The translations under genes and the position numbers were made by a program. A stretch of 64,000 nt of DNA from Solenopsis invicta (Eukaryota > Arthropoda > Insecta > Hymenoptera > Formicidae). The stretch is from positions 18,801,846 through 18,865,845 of the forward strand of contig NC_052667.1 in NCBI RefSeq assembly GCF_016802725.1, written 5' to 3'. Each line of letters opens with the position of its first letter. Within the stretch, counting starts at the first letter, position 1. Of the stretch, positions 44,370-55,594 are shown one piece after another. Below the pieces are notes generated by a model. It worked only from the letters and a program-made list of their open reading frames with translations, was not told where the DNA came from and did not search any database.

Positions 44370-45600
44370 CGTGACCAAACTCTGATGTTTTTACATACTC
44401 GATTTCAAAATCGTAAGCGAGTAATTGAAGTGCCCAACGTTGGAGTCGATTGGCAGTGTAAACAGGTATGCCTTTCTTATGTCCAAAAATTGTTAAAAGG
44501 GGCTTATGATCTGTTTGGAGAATAAATTTGCGTCCAAAGATTATTTTGTGAAATTTTGTTACAGCAAATATTAATGCAAGACCCTCTTTTTCGATCTTCT
44601 TTCAGTTTCGGTTAGACTTCTTGCTACATGGCAGATTGCTTTGAGAGTATTGTCCGGAAATCTGTGTAAGATACAGCCACCAATGCCATATTAAGAAGCA
44701 TCAGCTGCTACAATGATTTTATACTTTGGATTGTAATGAGTGAGAAGCAAATTCTATTGAAGAATTTGTTTGAAGCGTTCAAATGAGTTTTGGCACTTTG
44801 ATTCCAATTCCATATTGAATCCTTTTTTAAAAGCTGATCCAAGGGCCGTCGTAAAATGTGTATGTTAGGGATGAAACGTCCATAATAATTTAAGGCACCT
44901 AGGAACAAACGTAATGTGGTAAGGTCAGAAGAAAACGGCATGTTTACAATCGTTGCGATTTTTTTAGGATCTGGATATAATCCTTTTTCATCGATGATGT
45001 ATCCTAAGTAATTGACTTCTGTTGTGAAGAATTTACATTTTTCTATGTTTACATGAAATCCATAATCTTGAATGCAATTTAGTAATTCGTGTAGATTATG
45101 ATCATGTTCTTCAATTGTGGCACCTCCCACGACGAGATCATCTATATAAGCAAATACATTGTTAAGACCAGCGATCATAGCATCCATAATAGTTTGAAAT
45201 TCGCCGGGCGCAATAGTAACGCCAAAAGGTAAGCGATTGTAGACGTACAGACCGCGATGCGTGTTGATTGTTAAGAGATGTTTTGAATCCTCGTCAATCT
45301 GAATTTGTAAAAACGTAGGTGAGAGGTCAATTTTGCTGAAGTATCTGCAATTTGATAATTTGGTGGTTAACTCATCTGGGTGAGGTAATGGATAGCGATT
45401 TGGTTCTAAAGAATTGTTTAATCCAGTAGAAAAATCAGCACATATACGGATTTGACCGTTCTTTTTTCGAACTACAACGATGGGTGCTGCCCAATTGGAG
45501 TAGTTTACCGGTGAGATAATTCCTTCTTGTTCAAGACGTGTAAGTTCTGCGTCAACTAGTGGCAGAATTGAATAGGCAAGTGGACGTTTTGGACGAAAAA
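44370..45600 (-). pseudogene. Inner Gypsy reverse transcriptase and RNase H
   Basis: From about 45540: EQEGIISPVNYSNWAAPIVV, RICADFSTGLNN, SKIDLSPTFLQIQI, LPFGVTIAPGEFQ and NVFAYIDDLVVGG (catalytic YIDD near 45140). The thumb follows (FLGALNYYGRFIP). RNase H is seen at 44430-44540 (FILQTDHKPLLTIFG). A TAA cuts the frame near 44708 and further shifts occur. The catalytic residues are all present, but not in one frame. Confidence 0.92.
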
Positions 45601-45829
45601 TGGGTCTCTGGCATTAGTTTTTAAACGTAATGACACTTTAGTTTTTGTGCAGCATCCCATTTTAGAATTAAAAACGTTAGGAAACTTTTGTTGCAATGCA
45701 TGAAGGCGTGACGCTGTGGTGACATGATTGCAAAAACTGTTTATTGAGTTATGCCATAAATCAAAAGCGTGTAACCAATCCAATCCCAGAAGATTCAAAT
45801 CGGCGTTTGGAGTAACATAATAGCATAAT

Positions 45830-46030
45830 TCCTTTAAAACGTTTGATTGTAGCTATGCACTTGACTTCATATAAAATGTGTAATGAGTTACCTGAAGCGT
45901 CTTTAGCAATACATACAGAGGGTTGTCCTTGAGGCTGTCCTAAGTACTTCCAAGTGTCTTCTGAAATTATAGTTATGTCTGAACCAGTATCCAGTTGTAG
46001 TTTTACAGTCTTGGAATTAATCTTAACGTT
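45830..46030 (-). pseudogene. Inner Gypsy protease
   Basis: LQLDTGSDITIIS (about 45990-45950) followed by KYLGQPQGQPS. Asp-Thr-Gly is the aspartic protease active site. A frame break separates it from the RT. Confidence 0.85.
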
Positions 46031-46164
46031 TATATATTTGCGGAAAACTGTCTCGTTGATTTTATTTACTGATATGCTTTTTGTGTGTGCTAATGTGGCA
46101 TCATTGGTGATTGTACTCTTCGTTTTGTTTGCTGGAACTGCAATAACCGTCTTTATGACCTACG

Positions 46165-47051
46165 GTGTTACAATTTTTACATAAGTGATTTTTGAATGTG
46201 CAGTCCTTGGAGTAATGAAGTTTACCACAGAACTAACAAGGTGTAGCAGGTAATTTTGAGGCTGTTCCTGCTTAGTGGATCCTTGTCATTTCTTATTTTT
46301 ATTGTATTTTGCAGTTTTAATTTGTCTCTGTTTAGACTGGACTGCGGATACAGTGAGTGGTTTAAAATTTTGCACCAAGGAGGTATCTGCTTTTAAATTA
46401 CGGAAACGCTGACATTCTACAATTAGATCCTCAAGAGAGAGAGTATCTGGTTTAGAATCAATAAGATTAAGAAGTTTTATACGAATGTCCGCATCGCTGG
46501 AAGAGCGTAATCCACAAACAAAAATTAAATTGATTTGCAGTTATTTTAAAAATTTGAAACTCTTCGCATTTCTTGTTTATTTGAGCTGCGTAAGCGACAA
46601 AATCTTTATGAGGAGCTTTTACGGTATTCATGCAATTGTACCGTTGATTAAAGAGTGAGATCTTTTTCCTGAACATTTACTTGAGCTTTGTAACTGTGTC
46701 TTTTAAAGTGAAATCCTTTGGCTCGCAAGGAAGGATATAGTCAACATATTGCTTGTGACATGTTGTGTTTAATTTACGCAACAATAATCTTACCTTGGCA
46801 TCATCGTCAAAGTCTTTCATGTCGACATTGAATAATCCTTCATAGCGTACAAACCATGGATCAAATGTCAATTCATTATCGGAATCGCAGGCGAATTCCG
46901 TGATACCGCTTGCGAGTGATTTTGTTTTCATCTCTTTTTGTGAGGTTATGGTTGATGATGCAAAAGCTTGAGAAAACTAAGCCGCGAGATCATTTTGTTG
47001 TTGAACAAAGAATTTTTGTTGTGTCTTTATTTGCTCCTGTTGCTGTTTCAT
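46165..47051 (-). pseudogene. Inner Gypsy gag and nucleocapsid
   Basis: The probable start is 47051 (MKQQQEQIKTQQKFF, Gln-rich). A stop at about 46977 is followed by the next in-phase piece SLASGITEFACDSDNELTF and WFVRYEGLF (46930-46840), then AKVRLLLRKLN. KKISLFNQRYNCM (about 46660) continues it. After a shift, SSSDADIRIKLLNLID appears (46500-46440). Two zinc knuckles lie at 46160-46250: FCGKLHYSKDC (first Cys replaced by a stop) and CKNCNTVGHKDG. Confidence 0.87.
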
Positions 47052-47136
47052 GAAGGCTAGGAGAGCTTCTTTATGTCCGACATGGTAATAGAGGTTATGT
47101 GTAGAAATGTGACGAATATTATCTCTATAACTTTTT

Positions 47137-47148
47137 CCCTCGTTGCCA
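47137..47148 (-). other. Inner Gypsy primer-binding site (tRNA-Ser-like)
   Basis: TGGCAACGAGGG lies one base beyond the LTR end. The complement of a tRNA-Ser 3' end (TGGCGACGAGG, from memory) differs at one position. Confidence 0.55.
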
Positions 47149-47149
47149 C

Positions 47150-47346
47150 TGTTATGTTCTTTACTTTGGGAAAATAGAATATCTCTCTTTTGTCTATAAC
47201 TGATACACTTTATTACGAACAATGGATAATACACGAGCTGGAAGAGATTTGACTATAACACGTGTAGCTGCGTGTGCTCGGTTGCTCTATCTATGTTGCA
47301 CTCTCAGAGTACAGTAGAGTGTACTCTCTTAGTCCTGACGGCAACA
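47150..47346 (-). repeat. Inner Gypsy 5' LTR
   Basis: 197 bp, TGTTGCCGTCAGGACTAAG to ...AACATAACA on the minus strand, with AATAAAGTG as a likely poly-A signal. The open frame starting at 47234 begins inside this LTR. Confidence 0.93.
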
Positions 47347-47351
47347 AAAAG

Positions 47352-47668
47352 GAACACTGACTTTAATCAAATGACTTTGTACAATTAATTCGTAGCGGAA
47401 TTATTTAAATATTGCTTGACAACCCCGCGTCTCGAAACAGAACAAAAACCGCGCTTCTTCTGTCTAGAGTACTTCTAGTAAGAGTATGGACATCGTCTGC
47501 TATTAATAGAAAACCTACGGGTTTTCTATAATTTATAGATAAATGAATATAAAGAAGAAAAATGAATAAAATGAATAACTTCACAGAAATACACGATGAC
47601 ATACTTAAATAATGCCTAACTTCACTATATCACTCAAAGAAATAACAAAATATAATAATTAGCCTTAA
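47352..47668 (-). repeat. Outer Gypsy LTR, 5' portion (boundary uncertain)
   Basis: Continues the LTR interrupted at 42730. A plausible start on the minus strand is TGTTAAGGCTAATTATT at 47668, making a LTR of about 410 bp with TG...CA ends. An inverted 25-bp word (ATACTCTTACTAGARGTACTC) recurs at 47850, so another small element may overlap. Confidence 0.4.
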
Positions 47669-47926
47669 CAGGATTCAACTTAAATCGATTATATACAAGT
47701 ATATAACATTGTTTATTAAATTGTATATCAAATTATGCATATATTTTTTGTTTTTATCAGTATATACAATAATGAATTCAATTTTCCCTTTTCTATTTCC
47801 CTATTACATATGGCGAATCGAGAAACCAATCAAAAATCAACTAACAATGCCCATACTCTTACTAGAGGTACTCTACTTCTGTCTGATCGATTGATCTTCC
47901 TTCGGCCAGCTTCTCAAGCTCGGCCG

Positions 47927-48116
47927 AACGCGCACAACATTATTAAAAGCTCGTTTAAATCTGGAGGTCGATCATGAAACTTTTTTCCTAGGGCGGAAAC
48001 GTGAAAAGTGAAAATCTTTACCATTGATGTTAATGGAGAAATTTTTCACTTTTCACGTTTTCGCCTTAGCGAAAAAGTTTCACGATTGACCCCCTGAGGC
48101 GGACACTTCCAAAAGT
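47927..48116 (-). mobile_element. Harbinger-like family H end, interrupted by a MITE
   Basis: ATTAAAAGCTCGTTTAAATCTG plus TGAGGCGGACACTTCC and AGTTTCCTTG rebuild the right terminus seen at 57428 and 62150. Only about 60 bp of this end survive around the MITE. Confidence 0.75.
47964..48093. mobile_element. 130-bp palindromic MITE inside the family H end
   Basis: GAGGTCGATCATGAAACTTT is mirrored by AAAGTTTCACGATTGACCCC, with a CTG duplication at 47961-47963 and 48094-48096. Inner arms are AACGTGAAAAGTGAAAA mirrored. Nearly the whole element pairs. Confidence 0.82.
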
Positions 48117-48814
48117 TTCCTTGTCAGATGTCGATTCTAGGCCAAAAATGGCATATGTTTAACATACTCTTTTTTTTCCATTTTTTCTGCAAAACCTATT
48201 TACAGAGAAATGTAAAAAAAAAACAGAACTTTCTAGAATAGTACGCGGCATTGTCGCTAAGTGAACACGAGAATTTTATATCTCGTAAGTAATAAAGTCA
48301 CAGAATAGAATAAAAACACATAGCATTATGTGATTTTTCACTCTTGTCTTGGCAAGAGTATTTTTTGAAAGCAAGTCCCCAAAATTGGACTTCAGATTAA
48401 AAAAATAAGACATAACAGTTTCAAAATAAAAAAATTAAATTTCTATGACTGTTTTTATACTAAAATTGTGTTGAAATTTCGCTGAAATTTTTCTGCTAAT
48501 TTTTCTTTACAATTTTATCACATATTTTTGCGCAATTTCTGCCCAAAATGGCCCAATTTTAAGACAAACAAAGAAGAAATGTGCAGAAAAATTGTAAAAA
48601 AATATTTTTGCTTGGGTGGGAACACGTCTAATTTAAAAGACAACTGTGTCAAGACTGTGTTGTTACTTATTATCCATTTTGCTATTAAATAAGGAGTGTA
48701 TACAATCTAACAATAAAGTTAGAAAAAAACAATAACGTTTTACTCGAAGATTATTGTAAATATAATGATTTATAGAAACACTTATTTTTATGTAACGATA
48801 AAGTATAGTACTGT
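48117..48814. other. Non-coding AT-rich stretch
   Basis: Nothing recognised. Some GAAATTTTTCTGC-type words repeat near 48480-48600. Confidence 0.4.
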
Positions 48815-49015
48815 TCCTATAGTACCGTTCTTTTGTAATCGTCCTATAGGTGCTAGAAATATTTAATCGTCATTTTCTCGAGAATACCTAAATATCGCAA
48901 CTTACGGCTTATTGTAATAAATGTTTGAGTGAATATTACACATAAAATTTGATCAAAATCGGTGATGTACTGCTGGCAGGTTCTCCTGGTAAGTATTGAT
49001 ATTTTACTAATACTT
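48815..49015 (-). repeat. Family B repeat, inverted single arm
   Basis: Reverse complement of the block at 28155-28330 (TCATTTTCTCGAGAATRCCTA, GAGTGAATATTAC, AATCGGTGATGTACTGCTGG). AATACTTATTTTCCGTAAG follows it, as also at 57465. Confidence 0.75.
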
Positions 49016-49269
49016 ATTTTCCGTAAGAGAAGTTTTGATATTGTCATCGTCCTAGTACGTGATTCAAAATGGATCAAAAGTTTCTCGTACGACATTGACA
49101 TCTGAAATTCGAGAGCAGTAATCAACTCATTAAGAAAGTATTCTACTTTGTTGGATCCAAAAATTGTAAATTCTTTTTGTAGAAGTGATTAAAAGTCATT
49201 AATTGACATAAAGCATAAAAACAAAAAACTTTTTAATATAAACAATCTTATAAACTAAAAATTGAAAAT

Positions 49270-49690
49270 TTTGTGGCATTTCAAAGATTAAAATTAAATT
49301 CAATATAAAATTAAAATGATCTCTGAAAGGCCATTATTTTGGCAATTATCAATTTTTATTGAAGATTTGTAAATTTTTATTTTGAATGCAAAATTAGTAA
49401 TTTCCAGAACCCTCAGATATCAAATTTGGTGTAAATCTAACAATTTGTTTTATTATTTTTGGTCTGTTATTTTAAATTTGAAAGTTTTTATTAATTTTAA
49501 CTTTGAAATTCAAAATCAACGATCCTAAAAAAACCTTGGAATACCAAATTTAATATAAATTTAACAATCTTTTTATGATTTTTAATCCGCCACCTTGTAT
49601 TTCGAAAATTTTTGTGAATTTAACTTTAGATTTGAAATTAACGACCTTAAAAAATCCTAAAAATATCAAACTTCAATATATCATGTTTCG
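49270..49690 (-). repeat. Decayed family D tandem array
   Basis: At least three diverged monomers of about 125 bp. Each carries GATATCAAATTT-type, AATCTAACAATTT-type and AATCCGCCA/TTTGAAATTCAAAATCAACG-type blocks in the same order. Confidence 0.6.
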
Positions 49691-49755
49691 GGAAAATTTT
49701 TTTATACACTAAATTTTTTTGCACACTTTACACAAAACTATGATTTTGAGTTTCT

Positions 49756-49817
49756 TTAAAATTATTAACATGACTCCAATGATGACTCCATCATTGGAAT
49801 CATGTTAATAATTTTAA
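49756..49817. repeat. Near-perfect 29-bp-arm hairpin
   Basis: TTAACATGACTCCAATGATG, spacer ACTC, then CATCATTGGAATCATGTTAA. One mismatch in 29 pairs. Confidence 0.9.
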
Positions 49818-49819
49818 AA

Positions 49820-51450
49820 TTTTGAGTTTAGATTTAAATTTAGCAAATTCAATATCCTACAGGATATAAAATTGCAAAAAAATCAGAAATAAGTAATAAT
49901 TTTTAAAAATGTGTAACATACGTCACATTATCCTTCAAAAGATTAATCTCTTACGATATTTATTAGCGGATATTTTTGAATAAAAAGGAAGTTTATAAAT
50001 ACATGACCGAATCATTATTATATTATACTCTGTTCATAAATATACTTATTTGTTTCGTTTAATATTTTATGCTGCAGCAAAGCAGTGTATACAATTTATT
50101 TGCTAGAAACTATTGCCGTCATGTTACCTTCATAATAACAGAATTATTTGTTGAATTAAACTTTTACTTGCAAGTTGCCGAAATAATATTTTTTACTTCT
50201 ACTTATAATATTTAATCAAATATTTAAGCAAAGTTGCTGCAATTTTGCCGAAATATTGTCATTATTACGTATTTTTTTACCACAATTGTCGCAAAGTTGC
50301 TGTAAAATTACTGTTATGTTTTTTTATTTCCAATATTGCATTAAATGAGAACCTATTTTGTTGGTGATATGCTTACAACATTTTCCAACAAATTGTGAAC
50401 AAGATGTTGACATAATATTTAATGGATTTGTACATAGCCATAAGATAAGATTCGAAATGCAGAATACGGTTCTATTAAGTTAATTCATCACTGAACGTTA
50501 AACCACACACTAATAGGCATATTTTGCGAATATTGTACAATAATAGCATCACGAATTTTGAACCAAAATTTTGAATAATTGCGCTAAAATGATGGATTAA
50601 AACAAAGCAGTTTTAAAAATAAAATCTCTAAATAATATTTGTTAAAAATTAGATAAATCTAAATTTGAGATATAAAAATTTTACAATTATTTAAAAAATT
50701 ATTTGATTCTTTACTTGAAATATTTTCATGCTAAATGTGTATTTCATATAGTAATATTTCTACATTATAATTTAGGAATAATTGTGCATTTGTGTAAACA
50801 TTTATTTGGATTGATTATATTTCTAAATATTTTACACATAACGTAACTAAAAATATTCTTCTGAATTATTGAATAATTTCTTTCTAAATTTAATTTTGTA
50901 AATATATCACTAAGATAATTCGCTATATCGTTAAAGTTTTACCGAAATACTATTTTAAAATTAATTGAACAAACAATTATCAATATTTACAAAAAATCCA
51001 TACTTCTACATCCATTTTTGTAAATGTACCTACATAATTGCTGATTATAATTTTTATGCAAGATTTTGTCATAATTTAATAAATGTTGTCCTATTGGGAC
51101 ATAAATGCTGCCGTTGCAATTTTAGAAATGTTTTGAAAATAAAGTAATGAAAATCAAAATTGAATCACAACATTTACAAACAAAGATATTCACTGACAAA
51201 GAAGACAAAGTTTACAAGCATACGTGCGCTGCAGACTGCAATAATGCCAGTTCCAAGATGACAAAAATCAGGCTTTTGGCAAGTGGTGAGAATGTGCATT
51301 TCCACCACTTGCAAAAAACTTTTGTTGTGAAATTGGCAATACTGACTACAGATGACAAAAGAGGCTAGACCAATAAAAAAAATTTGAAAAGAACATGGAT
51401 TCCACGTACCTGTTCTCATCGAGTATACAATAATACACGATCATATGTAA
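49820..51450. other. Repeat-derived stretch without recognised gene
   Basis: 50050-50420 is rich in GTTGC/TTGCTG words, like 21.6 kb. 51250-51330 has a small hairpin (GCAAGTGGTG mirrored by CACCACTTGC). The frames 51147-51368 and 51174-51419 lie across it and have no domain. Confidence 0.4.
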
Positions 51451-51452
51451 TT

Positions 51453-52653
51453 ACCCATACAGCACAGAGAGATTGCAGGAACATTGCAGAATGATTTCAT
51501 TGAAACATTGTAATATTGCATTTTGATTGCGAAACATTACTGCAACATTGCTGGAAGATTGCAGCAACATTAAGACGTCCGCTTTTTGAAATATTGCATT
51601 GAAACATCCCATTTTTCCAAAATATTCACATAAATATTATTACATTACATAATTCCAATAAACAAAACAATATTTGTGTAACGATTTAAAAAACATTTTT
51701 CACAAAAAAAAATCTCGGGAATATTTTTTCGGAAATTTTCTAGCGATCACCCATCCAAGTCGCGACTCCGGTGAACATTGCTTGACTTCCGTGATCACTG
51801 CGAACTGATTCCTCATGGCGACCTGTGAACACTTTATGCTGATATGTGTATATAACTGGTAGATCAAGTCAATATACGTTATCGAAAAAATGAAATATGT
51901 ATAATTAAAGCACAATATTTATATAAACAAATATAAAATTATAATTTTTTTTACTAATTTTGCAAATGCAGAATAGCATCTGGAATAACTTTTCTGTTAC
52001 TTGTTTAAATAAGATGCAATTAGAAAATATATATCAATATAATACAATAATTAAATTAAATATAAAAAAATTTTTATTAAAAAAACAATTAAAAAATATT
52101 GTTTGTTCATTGAGCTGTAGATCGAGGTTTCTTCATATATGGACCTATTTCGTCTATTGATATAAATATTTATGTTTCTTAACATGATACTATAATGCAC
52201 ACAACACCACGGGACCGCATGCCTTTTTCTAGACATCTTAGAGTCAACATTTGAAGGATGTCTGCAGACGTCTATGTATAGTGGATTTGCAGTCAACTTT
52301 GAAAGTCTGACTTGGATGAGTCGACTTACAGTCGATATATGGACGGTTGTACTCTTAGGGAATATAGAGATTCAGCAGAAAATTTAGTAACGTCGCCCGA
52401 TCTTAGTTTACTAAAGGATGAATAATTATGGATGAGTTTAATTAATATATTATTATACGCAAATATTCTGCTTTGGCTCTTTATTAAAAAATTATGATAT
52501 TGCAATGTTTCCGGAATATTACTGGCATATGCCATGCGATGTTGCAGGCATATTGTTAATTTATGTTTCTGCAATGTCTCCGTAATATTTCATTGCAATC
52601 TGCAACATTGCAACGTTGCTGCAATGTTGCTGGAATTTTCTGTGCTGTATGGG
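51453..52653 (-). mobile_element. CAGCACAG-ended element carrying a 5S-like block
   Basis: ACCCATACAGCACAGAGAG at the left is mirrored by TTTCTGTGCTGTATGGGT at 52653. Both ends lead into CAACATTGCAG-type repeats. The flanks (51425-51450 and 52660-52770) carry GATCATATG/CATACATGATC units. The same arrangement occurs, inverted, in 26785-28011. Confidence 0.65.
51738..51810 (-). ncRNA. 5S rRNA-like sequence, copy 2
   Basis: Minus strand: GATCACGGAAGTCAAGCAATG (box A region) and CGACTTGGATGGGTGATCGCT (intermediate element and box C). The latter is closer to a real 5S gene than copy 1. The shared outer flanks (ATAAAGTGTTCACAG upstream; GAAAATTTCCGAAAAAA downstream) show that both copies are one repeat family. 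Confidence 0.68.
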
Positions 52654-53152
52654 TATGCATGAACAGATGCGATCATACATAGACAAATTCAATGAATGAT
52701 CATACATGATCGTTTCATACATGATTATATATGATAATGTATAAAAATTTTTCTTCAGGGAAAAATAATTTCCGAAAACTGCAATGAAGTTAGCGGTTAC
52801 CTCTACCAATAAAAAAAATATTTTTTTTTTATTACGAGAAATATTTTTTAAGGCGTTAAAAAACATTTAAATGTTTACAGAATATTGTTTTGCAAGTAAT
52901 AGTGATCAGTATATAACATGAGAGAAAATATTACTTTTAAATTTTAAAAATGTTAAAATATTAAAATAGTAGTAAAAGAGTATGCAAAGTTTGATATTAA
53001 TTGGTTTTTTGTGTCTTTTTAGAAAAAATTTAAAAAAAAAACTTTTATCCGACTTTTTATAGGAGAATACTTTTTTTTTAAAAAAAAACTTGTGACATCT
53101 TATTCATCTCATCAGCATATATTCGAGTTAAGTTTTTGCTGCTCATTTGCAG

Positions 53153-53308
53153 GCATGCGGTACGTCGATTTGTACAAGAGAATCAGGGGTTAATGAGACG
53201 CATGTACGGCGACGAAAATTACATCAATGTTCTTCGAGCGGAACTCGAGAAGAACGATATCGAATTGAAGTACGACAACTATCATCATCATTTTGCTGAC
53301 GATTTGAG
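53153..53308 (+). CDS. Spaetzle/neurotrophin-like gene, downstream exon
   Basis: A 156-bp exon (52 codons) between TTTGCTGCTCATTTGCAG and AG/GTAGCT. The first base completes the Trp codon of the exon ending at 22785. It then reads HAVRRFVQENQGLMRRMYG, an Asp/Glu-rich helix (ENYINVLRAELEKNDIEL) and a His run (YHHHFADDL), ending in phase 2. The HAVRRFV.ENQGLM.RMYGD block is, from memory, characteristic of spaetzle 3/4-type proteins just upstream of the cystine knot. The cystine-knot exons are not found in the following 10.7 kb and presumably lie beyond the window. Composition is clearly richer in G and C than its surroundings. No stop interrupts either exon, so the gene is probably alive. Confidence 0.68.
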
Positions 53309-53602
53309 GTAGCTTACTCGCAATTTCTTCTGTCGATATTTTATTATTCGCTTTTAATTTTCAAACTTTTTTATTCTGGCATATTCTAACATAAAGAATA
53401 AAAACATCTTATAAATTATTCATTTCTCAACTGTAACTTAATACTTTGATGCAGAAAATAATAAGATACATAAATTGGTGTAAAGAAAACGTAGTTATTT
53501 TTAAAAAAATTACGTAACTACATATTGCAAATTGCATAATTGTTTGAAAAGCAATTAGAGTAATTTCGATAATTGCGTGAGGATTAAGCACATTCTACAC
53601 AA
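53309..53602 (+). other. Start of the next intron
   Basis: GTAGCT donor at 53309, then AT-rich sequence without features. Confidence 0.45.
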
Positions 53603-53740
53603 AATGCATAATAGAGCATAAGCATAACATAAGATCGCTGGACCAATGAGCACCCAGCATAAAGTCAGCTGTATTGATTTACATAAGATTCTCATTGGTC
53701 CAACAATCTTATGTTATGATTATTCTATGCATTTTATGTA
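53603..53740. repeat. Palindromic MITE
   Basis: CATAACATAAGATCGCTGG, then ACCAATGAG, mirrored by CTCATTGGTCCAACAATCTT and ATGTTATG. The arms are about 35-40 bp. 53741-54539 holds no gene I recognise; the frame at 53674-53961 overlaps the MITE and is not convincing. Confidence 0.75.
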
Positions 53741-54539
53741 AATTGGGTTTATTCCGCTATGACGTGATGCTTTTTTGTGCGTTATCATACAAAGCGTTAA
53801 GCTTGGTTGCGGAGAATGCTTCTAGACTGTGTCTTATTTCCCTGGAAGAGGAGGAGCAAAAATACTCCACTTCTTCGTATTATCTCAATTTTTCTATTGT
53901 CTTGCAAATATTAAATATTACATTAAGCTTTAGTTCTGCTAGAGTGCTACCGCTAACGTGACTGCGTAATTAAAAATAAGAGAGTGGCCGTAACATTTGT
54001 AAAAGAAAAGAGTCGTCACATGAAGAATATTGTTGGAGAAGCAGCAGAACCGTTGCAACTAAGGCAAGGTATACCACGTTATGTTTGAATTCCTGCCTAC
54101 TTTTATTTTATCGAAAACGTTGTAAATTGTAATTTGTTGTCAAAATCAATTCTTATAGAAAACGCCTTCGGAGGAATGAAACGTTTGTAAAACTTTGTTT
54201 TATGGCACTACTTATATGTAAAATCTACGAAAAATCATTAATTTATATTCTTTTTATAAATAAAAGTGCCTTTTATAACTTTACTATTTTACAACTCACC
54301 TGCTATTCCACAAATGTATCCTTTTTTTCTTTTCAGTAAATTCTAAATTACGTTCGCTCTACATACCTGATAAATTTCTACCTATAGGGTGATTGATAAA
54401 CCCTATGGCTAATAAACTGACCTTGGTTAGAACTGTGTCGCGTTAATATTTACTTAGTTATTGTCAAAAACAAAATTGTATTTCACAACTCCTTTCTTTA
54501 TCTCTATAAAATAGAAAAATGCTTACTTTAAATAAAAAA

Positions 54540-54910
54540 AATGTTTTATCTATAACTTCATATACAATATCACTTTTCCAAAATCTTTTAAGGGGCCTTC
54601 AATGTTATAAAAACAGTAAATAATTTGTTTGTTTATAACAATTATAACAATTATTTTCATAAATTAAAATTTTTTATTAAACTGTATACTTTGAGCTCTA
54701 AATTGAGATTTTTTCGTCGCTGTACAATAAATCGAACCGGAGACATCATATATTACAACTTAAGAAAAGTACAAACTTCTTTTGCATTTATTTATTATAA
54801 TAAAATACTTGATCGTTTAAAAAATGACGAGGTTTCAACGTAATCGCGAATTTTGCTTGATTTCAGAAACAATCGGTTATATTATTTCTACCTCCTTTTT
54901 GATACTTAAG
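54540..54910 (+). repeat. Dispersed repeat C, copy 2
   Basis: Inverted paralogue of 24890-25260. The apparent 72-aa frame (54625-54843) corresponds to the frame in the other copy, with several changes. Confidence 0.7.
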
Positions 54911-54947
54911 TATTGATGACTACATTATGCTCATTACAAGTATTTGC

Positions 54948-55427
54948 TAGGGATAGAAAGTCGTTATTTCATCATTACTTTATCGTTATTTCATCATTAC
55001 TTTATCGTTATTTTTATTTTTTTATAATAAAGATTTGGTAATGACGTTACAATTTTTCTTAATGATAATGATAATGCTAGAGTTGAAGAACAATAACTTT
55101 TAACAAAGCACTTGTTGTCATTATGCATTATTCAATGAAGAAAGTAACTCGTTGTTGACTAGTTACGTAACGAGAAAAAGTAACGTAAAAAGTAACGCAT
55201 ACTTTAACTCGTTACGTAACGAGTAAAGTTAGAAGTTAGTATTTTTCAATGAGTAATGTATAATGATAACGACTTGATTCTCAAAAGTATTTATTTCAAT
55301 CCCAGCTTTACCATTACTATTATGGAAAATTGTAACATTATTACTAAATTATAAGAAAGTATTATAAGAAAGTAATGAGTAATGAGTAACTGCGTTATTT
55401 ATTGTAACTCGTTATTTTTCATCCCTG
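54948..55427. mobile_element. hAT-like non-autonomous element, copy 2
   Basis: 480 bp. Ends TAGGGATAGAAAGTCGTTAT and, inverted, CAGGGATGAAAAATAACGAG. Flanks GTATTTGC (54940-54947) and GTATTCGT (55428-55435) are an 8-bp duplication with two changes. Sub-terminal GTTAC/ACTCGTTAC repeats are as in 5652-6453. It is inserted in the AGTATTG repeat. Confidence 0.75.
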
Positions 55428-55435
55428 GTATTCGT

Positions 55436-55594
55436 AATTATTCAATACTCATCAATACTTATCCATCTCTAATACTTACCTATTGACCAATATCAATCTC
55501 AAAAATTTAGTATTCATCAATACTAACTGTCAATATTCAATACTCAGTATTCATCTACTTAATCTTTATCAATACTTTATTATTCACCATTACA
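55436..55594. repeat. Degenerate AATACT/AGTATTG repeat
   Basis: Dense ATCAATACT, AATACTCAGTATTCAT and related units. It is continuous with 54890-54945 if the hAT-like element is removed. Confidence 0.65.

Larger units (their letters stand above)
42731..47346 (-). mobile_element. Inner Gypsy (Mag-like) retrotransposon, complete but decayed
   Basis: 4616 bp, with LTRs of 196-197 bp and a perfect 5-bp target duplication AAAAG (42726-42730 and 47347-47351). The minus-strand order is LTR, PBS, gag, zinc knuckles, protease, RT, RNase H, integrase, PPT, LTR: the Gypsy order. Gag and RT resemble the Mag/CsRn1-like branch (inference). The LTRs differ by five substitutions and one indel, so the insertion is fairly recent, yet the frame has several stops and shifts. 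Confidence 0.93.
22786..53152 (+). other. 30.4-kb transposon-filled intron
   Basis: The donor GTACTT at 22786 pairs with the acceptor TTTGCTGCTCATTTGCAG ending at 53152. Nearly all the content is transposons, palindromes and satellites, most of them annotated separately. No further exon of the gene was recognised inside, and the phases of the two flanking exons fit direct joining. Confidence 0.55.

Noticed and set aside
53674..53961. A 95-codon frame after the second host exon
   Set aside because: Starts inside a MITE palindrome and shows no similarity to the cystine-knot exons expected next.
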